A DNA stretch of 64,000 bases from Streptomyces sp. A1277 (lineage in GTDB: Bacteria > Actinomycetota > Actinomycetes > Streptomycetales > Streptomycetaceae), in NCBI RefSeq assembly GCF_004795015.1, contig NZ_SSBI01000034.1:1-64000 (forward strand), in the 5' to 3' direction. Within the stretch, counting starts at the first letter, position 1. Every line of letters begins with the position of its first letter. The notes below the pieces were generated by a model, which worked only from the letters and a program-made list of their open reading frames with translations, had not been told where the DNA came from and did no database searches. This document shows positions 38,365 through 46,677 of this stretch, piece by piece. Position numbers and translations under genes: made by a program.

Positions 38365-39602
38365 GGATTCCCTCGGCCCCGCCCGGCCCCCCCGACCCGG
38401 CCGGCATCGACCTGTTCGACCCGCACGTGCACGCCGAGGGCGACCCGCACGCCGTCTGGACCCACCTGCGCGCACACGCCCCCCTGCACCGCCAGACCCT
38501 GCCCGACGGGCGTGCCTTCTGGTCGGTGACCCGGTACCACGACGCCTGCCGTGTCCTGTCCGACCACCGCGAGTTCACCTCCGAACGTGGCAGCCTCCTG
38601 CACCAGTTGGGCCGCCGCGACGCGGCGGGCGGCCGCATGCTCGTGGCGACCGACCCGCCGCGTCACACCGAACTGCGCCGCCCGCTGAACCGGCTGTTCG
38701 CCCCCGGCGCGCGGGCGGGCTTGGAGCAGCGGCTGCGCACCGCCGCCCGGTGGGTGCTCGCCCCCGCCGCCGCACCGGGGGAGTGGGACCTGGCCGAGCG
38801 GGCGCAGGCGCTGCCGACGGCGGTCGCGGGCGCGGTGCTGGACCTGCCTGAGGAGGACTGGCCCGAACTGTTCCGCTGGACGGCGTCCGCAGCCGCCCCC
38901 GACGACCCGGACCTGCGGGTTGGCGGCAGCTCCGCCGCGACCCTGGCCGTCGCGCACCATCAGCTGTTCGCCTACTTCACTGACCAGGTGGCCCAGCGCA
39001 GGGGAACCGCGGGCGAGGACGTGATCCGGCTCCTGATGAGCATGCGGGTGGGCGACCGGCCTCTCACGGACGAGGAAGTCGTCGTCAACTGTTACAGCGT
39101 GGTGCTGGGCGCCAACGCGACGACGCCGCACACCGTCTCGGGCACGGTGCAGGCCCTCATGGACCATCCGGAGGTGTTCCGTGCGGTCGCACGGGACCCC
39201 TCCCTGGTGCCCGGACTGGTGGAGGAGGGACTGCGCTGGACCTCGCCCGCCAGCAGCTTCCTGCGTCATGCGGTCAAGGACACCGAGCTGAGCGGCGGTG
39301 TGGTGCCCGCAGGGGACGCCGTCGCGGTCTGGGTGGGCTCGGCCAACCGGGACGAGCGGGTGTTCACCGACCCGTTCCGCTTCGACCCGAGCCGCACCGG
39401 CAACCGGCACATCGCCTTCGGCTTCGGACCGCACTACTGCCTGGGCGCGGCAGTAGCCCGGCAGACCCTGCGGATCTTCTTCGAGGAGGTCTTCGAGCGG
39501 GTCGCCGAGTTCCGGCCCGCCGGGGAGTCGCGGCGCCTGGTGTCGAACTTCGTCGCGGGCCTGGCCCGGCTGCCCGTCCACACCCGGCCGCGTACGTCCT
39601 GA
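38361..39602 (+). CDS. Cytochrome P450
   Basis: A 413-residue P450. The haem loop is FGFGPHYCLGAAVAR with proximal Cys360; the K-helix is EEGLRW; the I-helix segment is LGANATTPHTVSG, where NATT takes the place of the usual acid/Thr pair. ATDPPRHTELRRPLNRLF is the typical bacterial BC region. GTG start overlapping the A-PCP stop. Context points to hydroxylation of the amino acid held on the A-PCP protein. It needs ferredoxin from elsewhere; none is in the window. Confidence 0.93.
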   Translation: MRIPSAPPGPPDPAGIDLFDPHVHAEGDPHAVWTHLRAHAPLHRQTLPDGRAFWSVTRYHDACRVLSDHREFTSERGSLLHQLGRRDAAGGRMLVATDPPRHTELRRPLNRLFAPGARAGLEQRLRTAARWVLAPAAAPGEWDLAERAQALPTAVAGAVLDLPEEDWPELFRWTASAAAPDDPDLRVGGSSAATLAVAHHQLFAYFTDQVAQRRGTAGEDVIRLLMSMRVGDRPLTDEEVVVNCYSVVLGANATTPHTVSGTVQALMDHPEVFRAVARDPSLVPGLVEEGLRWTSPASSFLRHAVKDTELSGGVVPAGDAVAVWVGSANRDERVFTDPFRFDPSRTGNRHIAFGFGPHYCLGAAVARQTLRIFFEEVFERVAEFRPAGESRRLVSNFVAGLARLPVHTRPRTS

Positions 39603-39713
39603 GCACCAAGCCCTCCGGCCGCGCCCACCCGTACGGGATCTCCCGCTCACCGGCCCGCGTCACCCTGCGACCCCCGGAACCCCCCGGCCGCGCACGCCCC
39701 TAAGGAGCAGAAC

Positions 39714-41204
39714 ATGAGCGCCGACACCGACGAGATCGCGGCAGCGTTCCGTGCGATCCTGAGCCGGCACCTCGATGGCCAGGAGATCGGCCCGGACGAC
39801 GACTTCTACGCGATGGGAGGCGACTCCCTGACCGCCCTCAGAGTGGTCGCCGACGCGAACGAGCAGGGCATCGACGTCACCCTGCGGGACGTCCTGCACC
39901 ACTCCACCCCGCGCACGCTCGCCGCCCACCTGGCCACCAGGGACGACGAGGCAGCGGACGACCGCCCCGCCACCGTCGGCCTCACCGCCACGGACCGGGC
40001 ACTGGTGTCGCCCGGGCTGGCCGACGCACTGCCCGCGTCCGCCCTCCAGGTCGCGATGATCTACCTGTGCGACAGCAGCACGGATCCCGGGCTCTACCAC
40101 TCGGAGTTCAGCTGGGAGGTGGGCGAGCCCTTCGACGAGCCCCGCTTCCGAAGGGCGCTGGCGGCTCTGTGCGAGCGGCACGCGGCGCTGCGCTCCTTCT
40201 TCGACCTCGGCACGTACTCCGTACCGGCGCAGTTGTTCCACCGGAGCGTCGAAGCACCGCTGACGGTGGGCGCGGCCCCGGACCGCAACACGGCGCTCGA
40301 CTGGGGCAGCGCACCGCTGTTTCGGTGCGGGGTCGAGCCCGCGGCGGGGTCGTTCCGCGTGACCCTGCGCGTCCATCACGCCCTCGTCGACGGCTGGGGC
40401 TACGGGCGGCTGATCGTGGACCTCCTCGCCCTCTACCAGGAGTCGCCCCTGCCTGGCCTGCCGCAGGGCGTCGAGCAGGCGTTCCTCGACGCCGAGCACG
40501 CACAACTCGCCGACCCGGCGGCCGCCGAGTACTGGCGGGGACAGGCCGGCGAGCCCGTGCTCTTTCCCGAGTCCGCCCGCTTCACCGGGGCCGCCGACGC
40601 TCGGGAGAGCATGGGGTTCCCCCTGTCCGACCCCCTGGTCGCCTCCCTCAAGGACACGGCGAAGGAGCTGCGCGTCCCGCTCAAGTCCCTTGCGTTCGCC
40701 GCCCACGCGCAGGCCCTCGCCGTGCTCACCGGCCAGAGCGAGACCGTGACGGGCCTGGTGGTCAACACCCGGCCGCAGACCGAGGGCGCCGACCTCGTCG
40801 CCGGGCTCTACCTGAACACCGTGCCGGTCCGCGTCCGGGCCCGCGGCTCCTGGCCGGACCGGGCGGTCGCCGCGCTGGTCGCGGAACGCAACGCGCGACG
40901 GCACGCCGCGTACCCGCTGGCCCATATCGAGAGCGAACTGGGCCGCCCGGCCTTCGAGGTGACCTTCAACTTCACACACTTCCACCTCTACCGCGACCTC
41001 GACGGGCTGGACGGCCTCGACGTTCGGGGCTGGCGAGTACGAGGGAAGCCGAGCTTCCCGTTCCGGGTGGACTTCGAGCTGGAGGGTCTGGAGGCGGGCA
41101 GCCGCGTCGTCGTCGCGTACGACCCGGAGCGGCTGCCCGAGGCGCAAGCGAAGCGCTACGCGGACCTTTTCGAGCAGGCGCTCGGCGAGGCGGCCGCCGC
41201 ATGA
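39714..41204 (+). CDS. Carrier-condensation didomain protein (PCP-C)
   Basis: A 496-residue protein with an N-terminal carrier (Ser38 in GGDSLTAL) and a C-terminal condensation-like domain with intact HHALVDG (221-227). A stand-alone PCP-C without A domain must be charged in trans, or must condense onto a free acceptor. AAGGAG precedes the ATG. The 111-bp gap from the P450 gene holds no clear terminator, so it is probably the same operon. Its C domain may join the P450-modified residue to the NRPS dipeptide or to a small amine. Confidence 0.9.
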   Translation: MSADTDEIAAAFRAILSRHLDGQEIGPDDDFYAMGGDSLTALRVVADANEQGIDVTLRDVLHHSTPRTLAAHLATRDDEAADDRPATVGLTATDRALVSPGLADALPASALQVAMIYLCDSSTDPGLYHSEFSWEVGEPFDEPRFRRALAALCERHAALRSFFDLGTYSVPAQLFHRSVEAPLTVGAAPDRNTALDWGSAPLFRCGVEPAAGSFRVTLRVHHALVDGWGYGRLIVDLLALYQESPLPGLPQGVEQAFLDAEHAQLADPAAAEYWRGQAGEPVLFPESARFTGAADARESMGFPLSDPLVASLKDTAKELRVPLKSLAFAAHAQALAVLTGQSETVTGLVVNTRPQTEGADLVAGLYLNTVPVRVRARGSWPDRAVAALVAERNARRHAAYPLAHIESELGRPAFEVTFNFTHFHLYRDLDGLDGLDVRGWRVRGKPSFPFRVDFELEGLEAGSRVVVAYDPERLPEAQAKRYADLFEQALGEAAAA

Positions 41205-42646
41205 GGAGGCCCGCCCGCGACCGCCCCCTCCTGGCGATCGCCTATGACGACGGGGCCGTGTCCCCGGGCGAGGTGGGGGTCGCTCTCGCCGAGCTGGGCG
41301 ACGTCGTGTTCCTGGTGCCCGACACGGCGCACGTGGCCGCGATGCGCCCGGTGCTCGCCCAGCTCGGCGCCGTACGGGACCTGTCGGGCGACGCGCGAAG
41401 CGACGCCGAAGTCGTGCGGGAACTCGCGCCGGACGCGCTCGTGACGTTCAGCGAACGCCTGATCCGGACCACCGCGAAGCTGGCCCGGGCGGCGGAACTG
41501 CCCTACCACAGCCCAGACACCGCACTGCTGCTCACCGACAAGACTCGGCAGCGGGCCGCCCTGCGGGCCGCCGGGGTGGACGACGTGCGCACGGCTCCGC
41601 TGGACTCCCTGGCCGACTGGCCCGCGGCCCTCGCCCTCGTCGGACTGCCCGCGGTCGTCAAACCGGTACGCGGCGCGGGAAGCCGCCACACCCACCCCGT
41701 GCACGACGAGGAAGAGGCTCTGCGCGTCCTGACGGAGGTCTTCGCCGACCTGCCGCCCGCGCCGTCCGGCGAACCGCGGCTGACCATGGAGGAGATGCTG
41801 GTCGGACGCGACCGGCTGCCGCTGGGGGACTACGCGTCGGTGGAGAGCCTGTGCGGGCCCGAAGGCGTCACGCACCTCGCCGTCTCCGGCAAGCTTCCGC
41901 TGGTCGCCCCCTTCCGAGAACCCGGCCGCTACTGGCCGACTCAGCTCCCCGACGACGAACGGCGGGCGGTCCTGGACCTGGTGACCCGTGCGCTGGAAGC
42001 ATTGGGCGTACGGCACGGCCTCACTCACACGGAGGTGAAACTGACCCCCGAAGGCCCCCGGCTGGTCGAGGTCAACGGCCGTATCGGCGGCCACGTCAAC
42101 GGCCTGGCCCGCACCGCGTGCGGCGTGGACCTCGTGCACGCGGCCGTACTCCAAGCGCTGGGCCGCCCCACCGGCCTGGGACCCCTGCGCCCCGACCGCG
42201 TTCACTTCCAGCACAACGGCCTCGCCCCGGTCCGGCCCTGCCGACTGGTTTCCGTGGACGGGGCGGCCGCGGTGCGCGCCATGGCGGGAATCAGCGGCTA
42301 CCGCAGCTTCGTACGACCGGACGAGCGGCTGCCGGGCGGCGTCATGACACGCGAACTGGACGTGCTGTGGGGCGTCGCCGACACCCACGAGGAGATGGTG
42401 CGGGTCGTCCGGGACGCCCTCGAAACCCTCCACTACACCTTCGACTTCACCGACCCGCAGGGCGGCACGCATCCCACCGGAGCATCGACGGGCCTGCGCA
42501 CCGTGGCCGCGTCCTCCTGCGGCGCCTGGCAGGACGTACCCGCTCCGGAACCCACCTGTGAGCCCACCTGTGGGGCCGCGCGCCGACTCACTCCCGAGCC
42601 CGCTCGCGGACCCACTCCCGAACCCGCTTCCGAAGGAGCCTCATGA
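41201..42646 (+). CDS. ATP-grasp ligase
   Basis: A 481-residue ATP-grasp enzyme. The core shows VVKPVRGAGSRHTH near 150, with an ATP-binding Lys, the EEML segment, and the Mg-binding loop EVNGRIGGHVNG near 288. An N-terminal pre-ATP-grasp domain and a C-terminal Pro/Glu/Thr-rich tail (near 450-480) frame it. Such enzymes join a carboxylate to an amine through an acyl-phosphate, so it may add an amino acid independently of the NRPS. ATGA overlap with the PCP-C gene. Confidence 0.9.
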   Translation: MRRPARDRPLLAIAYDDGAVSPGEVGVALAELGDVVFLVPDTAHVAAMRPVLAQLGAVRDLSGDARSDAEVVRELAPDALVTFSERLIRTTAKLARAAELPYHSPDTALLLTDKTRQRAALRAAGVDDVRTAPLDSLADWPAALALVGLPAVVKPVRGAGSRHTHPVHDEEEALRVLTEVFADLPPAPSGEPRLTMEEMLVGRDRLPLGDYASVESLCGPEGVTHLAVSGKLPLVAPFREPGRYWPTQLPDDERRAVLDLVTRALEALGVRHGLTHTEVKLTPEGPRLVEVNGRIGGHVNGLARTACGVDLVHAAVLQALGRPTGLGPLRPDRVHFQHNGLAPVRPCRLVSVDGAAAVRAMAGISGYRSFVRPDERLPGGVMTRELDVLWGVADTHEEMVRVVRDALETLHYTFDFTDPQGGTHPTGASTGLRTVAASSCGAWQDVPAPEPTCEPTCGAARRLTPEPARGPTPEPASEGAS

Positions 42647-43002
42647 GCACCCCCGCCGTCGCCTCTCCCGTCACGGCCCTGATCGACATCATCGACGGGC
42701 AGCGCTGGGACGACCTGAAGTCCGTCCTCGCCCGGGACTGCGTGATCGAGCGCCCCGGCTCGCAGCCCATGGCGGGTCTCGACCGGATCGAGCACTTCTA
42801 CCGCAACGAACGCCAGGTACGGCACGGGAAGCACGTGGTGGACCGGGTGGTCGCCGACAAGGAGGCGGCGGCTTGCTGGGGCACGTTCCGCGGGGAGACC
42901 CCCGACGGCTCCGTGATCGAGGCCCGCTTCGCCGATACCTTCGTCCTGGCGGACGGCCTCATCCAGCGCCGCACCACCTACGTCCACGCACCGCGCCACT
43001 GA
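42643..43002 (+). CDS. SnoaL/NTF2-like protein
   Basis: A 119-residue cone-shaped alpha+beta barrel protein of the SnoaL/ketosteroid-isomerase-like superfamily: helical start ALIDIIDGQRWDDLKSVLARDCVIERPG, then the strand region GRF-like ADTFVLADGLIQRRTTYV. Members are isomerases, cyclases, hydrolases or have no catalytic role. ATGA overlap with the ATP-grasp gene makes it the last gene of the operon, 20 bp before a strong terminator. A tailoring role is inferred from context only. Confidence 0.8.
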   Translation: MSTPAVASPVTALIDIIDGQRWDDLKSVLARDCVIERPGSQPMAGLDRIEHFYRNERQVRHGKHVVDRVVADKEAAACWGTFRGETPDGSVIEARFADTFVLADGLIQRRTTYVHAPRH

Positions 43003-43024
43003 CAAGCCTTCGGGCACACCAGCA

Positions 43025-43052
43025 GGCGGTGGCCCCGGGCAGGGCCACCGCC
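43025..43052 (+). terminator. Terminator of the peptide operon
   Basis: GGCGGTGGCCC (43025-43035) pairs perfectly with GGGCCACCGCC (43042-43052) across a 6-base loop, 22 bases after the last gene of the NRPS operon. It marks the right boundary of the cluster. Confidence 0.85.
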
Positions 43053-43062
43053 GCTCGTACGG

Positions 43063-43314
43063 TTACGTCCGGAATGGGTGAACCGTGTGCCGTAACTGCA
43101 TGATGCTCTCGAGCCCTCCACGCAGAGACGCGTGCATGGCCTCGGCGAAGTCGTGCCCGACCTCGATCCGCAGGATGAAGCGGTCGTCGGGGCCGGAGAG
43201 GGTCCGACGGTTAGCCTTGCCGTGCTCGGGGCTTGCATGTTCCAGAGCGCGGTCATCGGCCAAGTCCGGCAGGTTCCGGAGTCGCCCGGTACTCCGCCGT
43301 GGTGAGTGGTTCAT
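43063..43314 (-). CDS. Hypothetical 83-residue ORF
   Basis: An 83-codon frame downstream of the intact LLM gene on the same strand. The second half looks protein-like (DRFILRIEVGHDFAEAMHASLRGGLESIMQL), alternating hydrophobic and charged residues, while the first half is low in hydrophobics. I do not recognise it. It may be the 3' end of a gene truncated by island rearrangement. Weak start context. Confidence 0.35.
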   Translation of the reverse strand: MNHSPRRSTGRLRNLPDLADDRALEHASPEHGKANRRTLSGPDDRFILRIEVGHDFAEAMHASLRGGLESIMQLRHTVHPFRT

Positions 43315-43368
43315 CGGAGACCGACCCCGATCGATGGTGAGTGCAAACCTCGCGTAATCGACCAGTGG

Positions 43369-44271
43369 TCAGCGGAGCTGAGCGATCGCTTCGGTGGCGA
43401 TGGCCTCGAAGACGGTCTGGTCGGCGGCGAAGTCCGAGTCGGGGATCGGCCAGTGGACCACGATCTCGGTGAAGCCGAGCTCGCGGTGGCGGCCGGCGAA
43501 GTCGACGAAGGCGTCCACAGACGCCAGGGGCGCGTTCCGGTCGGGGGTGAAGCCGTGCAGCAGGATCTTGTCCAGCTCGGCCACATCCCGCCCGGACTCG
43601 GCGCACGCCTTGCCGAGCTTCTCGACCTGGGCACGCAGGGCCGCCACCGACTGCTCCGGGGTTCCCTCCTCGTACAGCTTCGGGTCGCCGGTCGTCACCC
43701 ACGCCCGCCCGTGGCGCGCGGCGAGCTTCAGCCCGCGTGGCCCGGTCGCCGCGACCGCGAACGGCAGCCGCGGGCGCTGGACACAGCCTGGGATGTTCCG
43801 CGCCTCCTCCGCCGTGTAAAAGTCGCCCTTCTGCGAGACCGCACCCTCGGTGAGAAGCCGATCGAGCAGTGGCACGAACTCGCCGAACCGGTCCGCCCGC
43901 TCCTTCGGCGTCCACGCCTCTTGCCCCAGCGCGGTGGCGTCGAAGCCGTTGCCGCCGGCCCCGATGCCGAGCGTGATCCGCCCGCCGGAGATGTCGTCGA
44001 GCGAGATCAGCTCCTTGGCCAGCGTCACTGGATGCCTGAAATTAGGCGACGTGACGAGGGTGCCCAGGCGCAGGCGGTCCGTGGCCGTGGCGGCGGCAGT
44101 GAGGGTGGGCAGGGCGCCGAACCACGGGCCGTCGCGGAAACTGCGCCAGGAGAGGTGGTCGTACGTGTACGCGGCGTGGAAGCCGAGCTCCTCGGCGCGC
44201 TGCCACTTCTCGCGGCCTCCCTCGTGCCAGCGGTCGACGGGAAGGATCACGGTGCTCAGGCGCAGGCTCAT
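43369..44271 (-). CDS. LLM-class F420-dependent oxidoreductase (intact copy)
   Basis: A 300-residue TIM-barrel protein of the luciferase-like monooxygenase class. It has the start MSLRLSTVILPVDRW, the AEELGFHAAYTYDHLSW strand region, the LGTLVTSPNFRHPVTLAKE segment and GRITLGIGAGGNGFD, which fits F420 rather than FMN binding in actinobacteria. The substrate is unknown. It is the only full-length copy among the LLM sequences in this window. It is inverted relative to the fragments at 15010, 15681, 20348 and 45202, and is followed on its 5' side by an IS256-type remnant. Confidence 0.9.
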   Translation of the reverse strand: MSLRLSTVILPVDRWHEGGREKWQRAEELGFHAAYTYDHLSWRSFRDGPWFGALPTLTAAATATDRLRLGTLVTSPNFRHPVTLAKELISLDDISGGRITLGIGAGGNGFDATALGQEAWTPKERADRFGEFVPLLDRLLTEGAVSQKGDFYTAEEARNIPGCVQRPRLPFAVAATGPRGLKLAARHGRAWVTTGDPKLYEEGTPEQSVAALRAQVEKLGKACAESGRDVAELDKILLHGFTPDRNAPLASVDAFVDFAGRHRELGFTEIVVHWPIPDSDFAADQTVFEAIATEAIAQLR

Positions 44272-44337
44272 GCCACCGAGCCTACGTCGGACACAGGGGT
44301 GTTTCCCCGCGACTCCGGAGTGTGACGTCCGCACGCT

Positions 44338-44700
44338 GGCGCGGCCCTCGATCGGTTCGCGGAGTTCGCCGACGTGTGGGGAAAAAAGTATCCGGCCGTC
44401 GTCCGACTCTGGGAGAACGCCTGGGAGGAGTTCACTCCCTTCCTCCGCTTCGACACCGAGATCCGCCGCATCGCCTGCACGACCAACGCGATCGAGTCGG
44501 TCAACGCACGGATCCGACGGGCGGTGAAAGCCCGCGGCCACTTCCCGAACGAGCAGGCCGCCCTGAAGTGCGTCTACATGGCGATCATGTCGCTGGACCC
44601 GACCGGCAAGGGCCAGGCTCGCTGGACCATGCGCTGGAAAACCGCCCTGAACGCCTTCGACACCACCTTCGACGGCCGACCCTCCGCAGCACGCCAGTAA
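44338..44700 (+). mobile_element. IS256/mutator-type transposase, C-terminal remnant
   Basis: The frame encodes the C-terminal part of an IS256-family transposase: AALDRFAEFADVWGKKYPAVVRLWENAW, then the family signature CTTNAIESVNARIRRAVKARGHFPNEQAALK and the SLDPTG...RWTMRWKTALNAF end, stopping at 44700. The N-terminal two thirds, including most of the DDE triad, are absent, so it is dead. It sits between the intact LLM copy and the serine recombinase remnant. Confidence 0.85.
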
Positions 44701-44703
44701 CCC

Positions 44704-45198
44704 TCAACAACCCGGGTTGCACCGCTCGTTTGGCAGACCCGCTCGGGCCCCTGGCCCAGTCGGCCCGGTCAGCAGCTTCACCGGACGTATGACCATCCGC
44801 CGGTGGATAGCGGACCGGTACTCGCGACGGGTACGTACCTCGGCCCAGGTGCCGGCGTCGATGACGGCAGGCCACTTCCCAGGGCCGACCTCCTCGCCCT
44901 GGTGCATGTGGATTCCGGCGACGTGGCGGGAGTCGAGCAGCGCCCGGACGGTGCCCTGGGTCCACTCCTTGCCGTACACGGTCCTGATGCCGCGCTTGTG
45001 GAGGACAAGGGCGATGGCGACCGGGCTCTTGCCCTTGAGGCAGCGGTCGAAGACCTCGCGGACGATCTCGGCCTCGTCCTCCCTGACGCTCACGCCGTCG
45101 GGCTCGTACCCGAACCCAGTACAGGGCGGCCGGTTCACCTGGGGTGATGGTCGGCTCTCGGTGCTTGGGGCGGGGCATGGCACCGATGGTATGAGCAA
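44704..45198 (-). pseudogene. Large serine recombinase remnant
   Basis: The minus-strand frame contains the Recombinase domain of large serine integrases: FGYEPDGVSVREDEAEIVREVFDRC, then RGIRTVYGKEWTQGTVRALL and HMHQGEEVGPGKWPAVIDAGTWAEV. The N-terminal resolvase catalytic domain (with the active Ser) is missing and the C-terminal part is cut after VKLLTG. The segment abuts the 3' LLM fragment at 45202. Integrase genes normally lie beside their attachment site, so this supports integration into the LLM gene. Confidence 0.8.
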
Positions 45199-45201
45199 GG
45201 G

Positions 45202-45947
45202 TTGGGCTCACCGGACTTCCGCCACCCGGTCACCCTGGCCAAGGAACTGATCGCGCTCGACGACATCTCGAACGGCCGCATCACGCTGGGGATCGGCGCC
45301 GGCGGGACCGGCTTCGACGCGACGACCCTGCTGCGGAGCGATGAGGTGCCGTGGACTCCGCGGCGGCGCGCCGACCGCTTCGGCGAGTTCGTTTCGCTGC
45401 TGGACGCCCTGCTGCGCGGGCCGGCCGGCACCTCGTACGAGGGCCAGTTCTACGCGGCCACCGAGGCGCGGAACGTACCCGGCTGCGTGCAGCGCCCGCG
45501 CCTGCCGTTCGCCGACGCCGCCACGGGACCACGCGGGCTCGCGCTCGCCGCGCGCTACGGGCAGGCGTGGGTGACCACGGGGGACCCGAAGCTGTACGAG
45601 GCGGGCAGCGCCGCCGGGTCGCTCGACGCCCTCCGGCGGCAGGCGGACGGCCTGGGCCGGGCCTGTGCGGAAGCCGGGCGGGAGGTGGCGGAGCTCGACA
45701 AGATCCTGCTCACGGGGTTCACGCCGGAGTTCAATCCGGCCCTCGCCGGGGCCGGAGGACGGCCGTTCGACTCGGTCGGCGCGTTCGTGGACTTCGCGGG
45801 CCGGCATGCGGAGCTCGGCTTCACCGAACTCGTCATCCACGCCCCGGTGCCCGTCGACGGGCCGGGGTGGGGTTCGACGCGGCGGTGGCGGACGAGAAGC
45901 TGTTCGAGGAGAGCGCTGCGCGGGGCGCGGCCCAGCTGGCGGACTGA
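45202..45947 (+). pseudogene. LLM oxidoreductase, 3' fragment (right end of the split gene)
   Basis: From 45202 the sequence reads SPDFRHPVTLAKELIALDD ... ITLGIGAGGTGFDATT and continues colinearly with the intact paralogue from about codon 75 onward. Near 45860, in a G-rich run, the frame shifts: the family ending GFDAAVADEKLFEESAARGAAQL is found in another frame and stops at 45947. So this half is both decapitated and frameshifted. It ends 40 bp before kptA, as expected if this is the ancestral locus. Confidence 0.85.
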
Positions 45948-45986
45948 CAGGCGTCCGGAGCGGGATGCGCCGCCGAGCATCCCGTC

Positions 45987-46529
45987 TCAGCCGGGCAGGC
46001 GCAGGAATGCGGCGGGTACGGCGGAGGTGAGCCACACCCCGTTGGCGCTGACGTAGAAGGTGTGGCCTGCTCGGTGCATCGCCCCCGCGTCCACCGACAG
46101 GACGACGGGGCGGCCGCGCCGGGCCCCGACGCGGGTGGCGGTCTCGCGGTCGGGCGAGAGATGGACATGGGTGCGGTTCATGGGGCGCAGCCCCTCGGAG
46201 CGGATCGCGTCCAGCGCCCGGCCGACCGTGCCGTGGTAGAGGTACGCGGGCGGCTCCGCCGGCGGCAGGCCCAGGTCCACGGGAACGGTGTGCCCCTGGC
46301 TCGCCCGGATGAGGCTGCCCTCGACCGCGAAGCGCTGCTTGTCGTTGGAGGCGACGACATGGTCGAGTTCCGGCCGGGTGATCGGGAAGCGATGGCGGGC
46401 CGCTGCGCGCAGCAGCTCGTCGATCGGCACCCAGCCATGGGCGTCGAGTGTGAGCCCGATCCGCTCGGGCTGGTGCCGCAGGTGTCTGGAGAGGTACTTG
46501 GACACCTTGACGGTGCGTCTTTCATCCAT
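45987..46529 (-). CDS. kptA: RNA 2'-phosphotransferase (KptA/Tpt1)
   Basis: A 180-residue Tpt1/KptA family enzyme that removes a 2'-phosphate from RNA using NAD+. Motifs visible: KYLSRHLRHQPERIGL near 10-25, the RH-containing block, YHGT near 109, and HVHLSPD near 131. In eukaryotes it finishes tRNA splicing; the bacterial role is unclear. ATG at 46529. The end is convergent with the LLM 3' fragment. Confidence 0.92.
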   Translation of the reverse strand: MDERRTVKVSKYLSRHLRHQPERIGLTLDAHGWVPIDELLRAAARHRFPITRPELDHVVASNDKQRFAVEGSLIRASQGHTVPVDLGLPPAEPPAYLYHGTVGRALDAIRSEGLRPMNRTHVHLSPDRETATRVGARRGRPVVLSVDAGAMHRAGHTFYVSANGVWLTSAVPAAFLRLPG

Positions 46530-46631
46530 CCCTTCAGCGTGCTCCCGACACTCTCCGCAGCGCATCCGCATTTCGTCGGCGCTTCAGCGAAGCGATCTTC
46601 GCGCAGAGGTTTGATCCACAGCTAACTAGAG

Positions 46632-46665
46632 TTATCCACAGGATGGTTGTCGATGCTGTGGACAA
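46632..46665. promoter_or_regulatory. Pair of DnaA-box-like sequences
   Basis: TTATCCACA at 46632-46640 and TGTGGACAA at 46657-46665 (complement TTGTCCACA, the Streptomyces-preferred form) face each other in the gap between the MerR-type gene and kptA. A weaker TGATCCACA lies at 46612-46620. They could bind DnaA as transcriptional or titration sites. Confidence 0.6.
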
Positions 46666-46677
46666 GCGACCTGCGTA

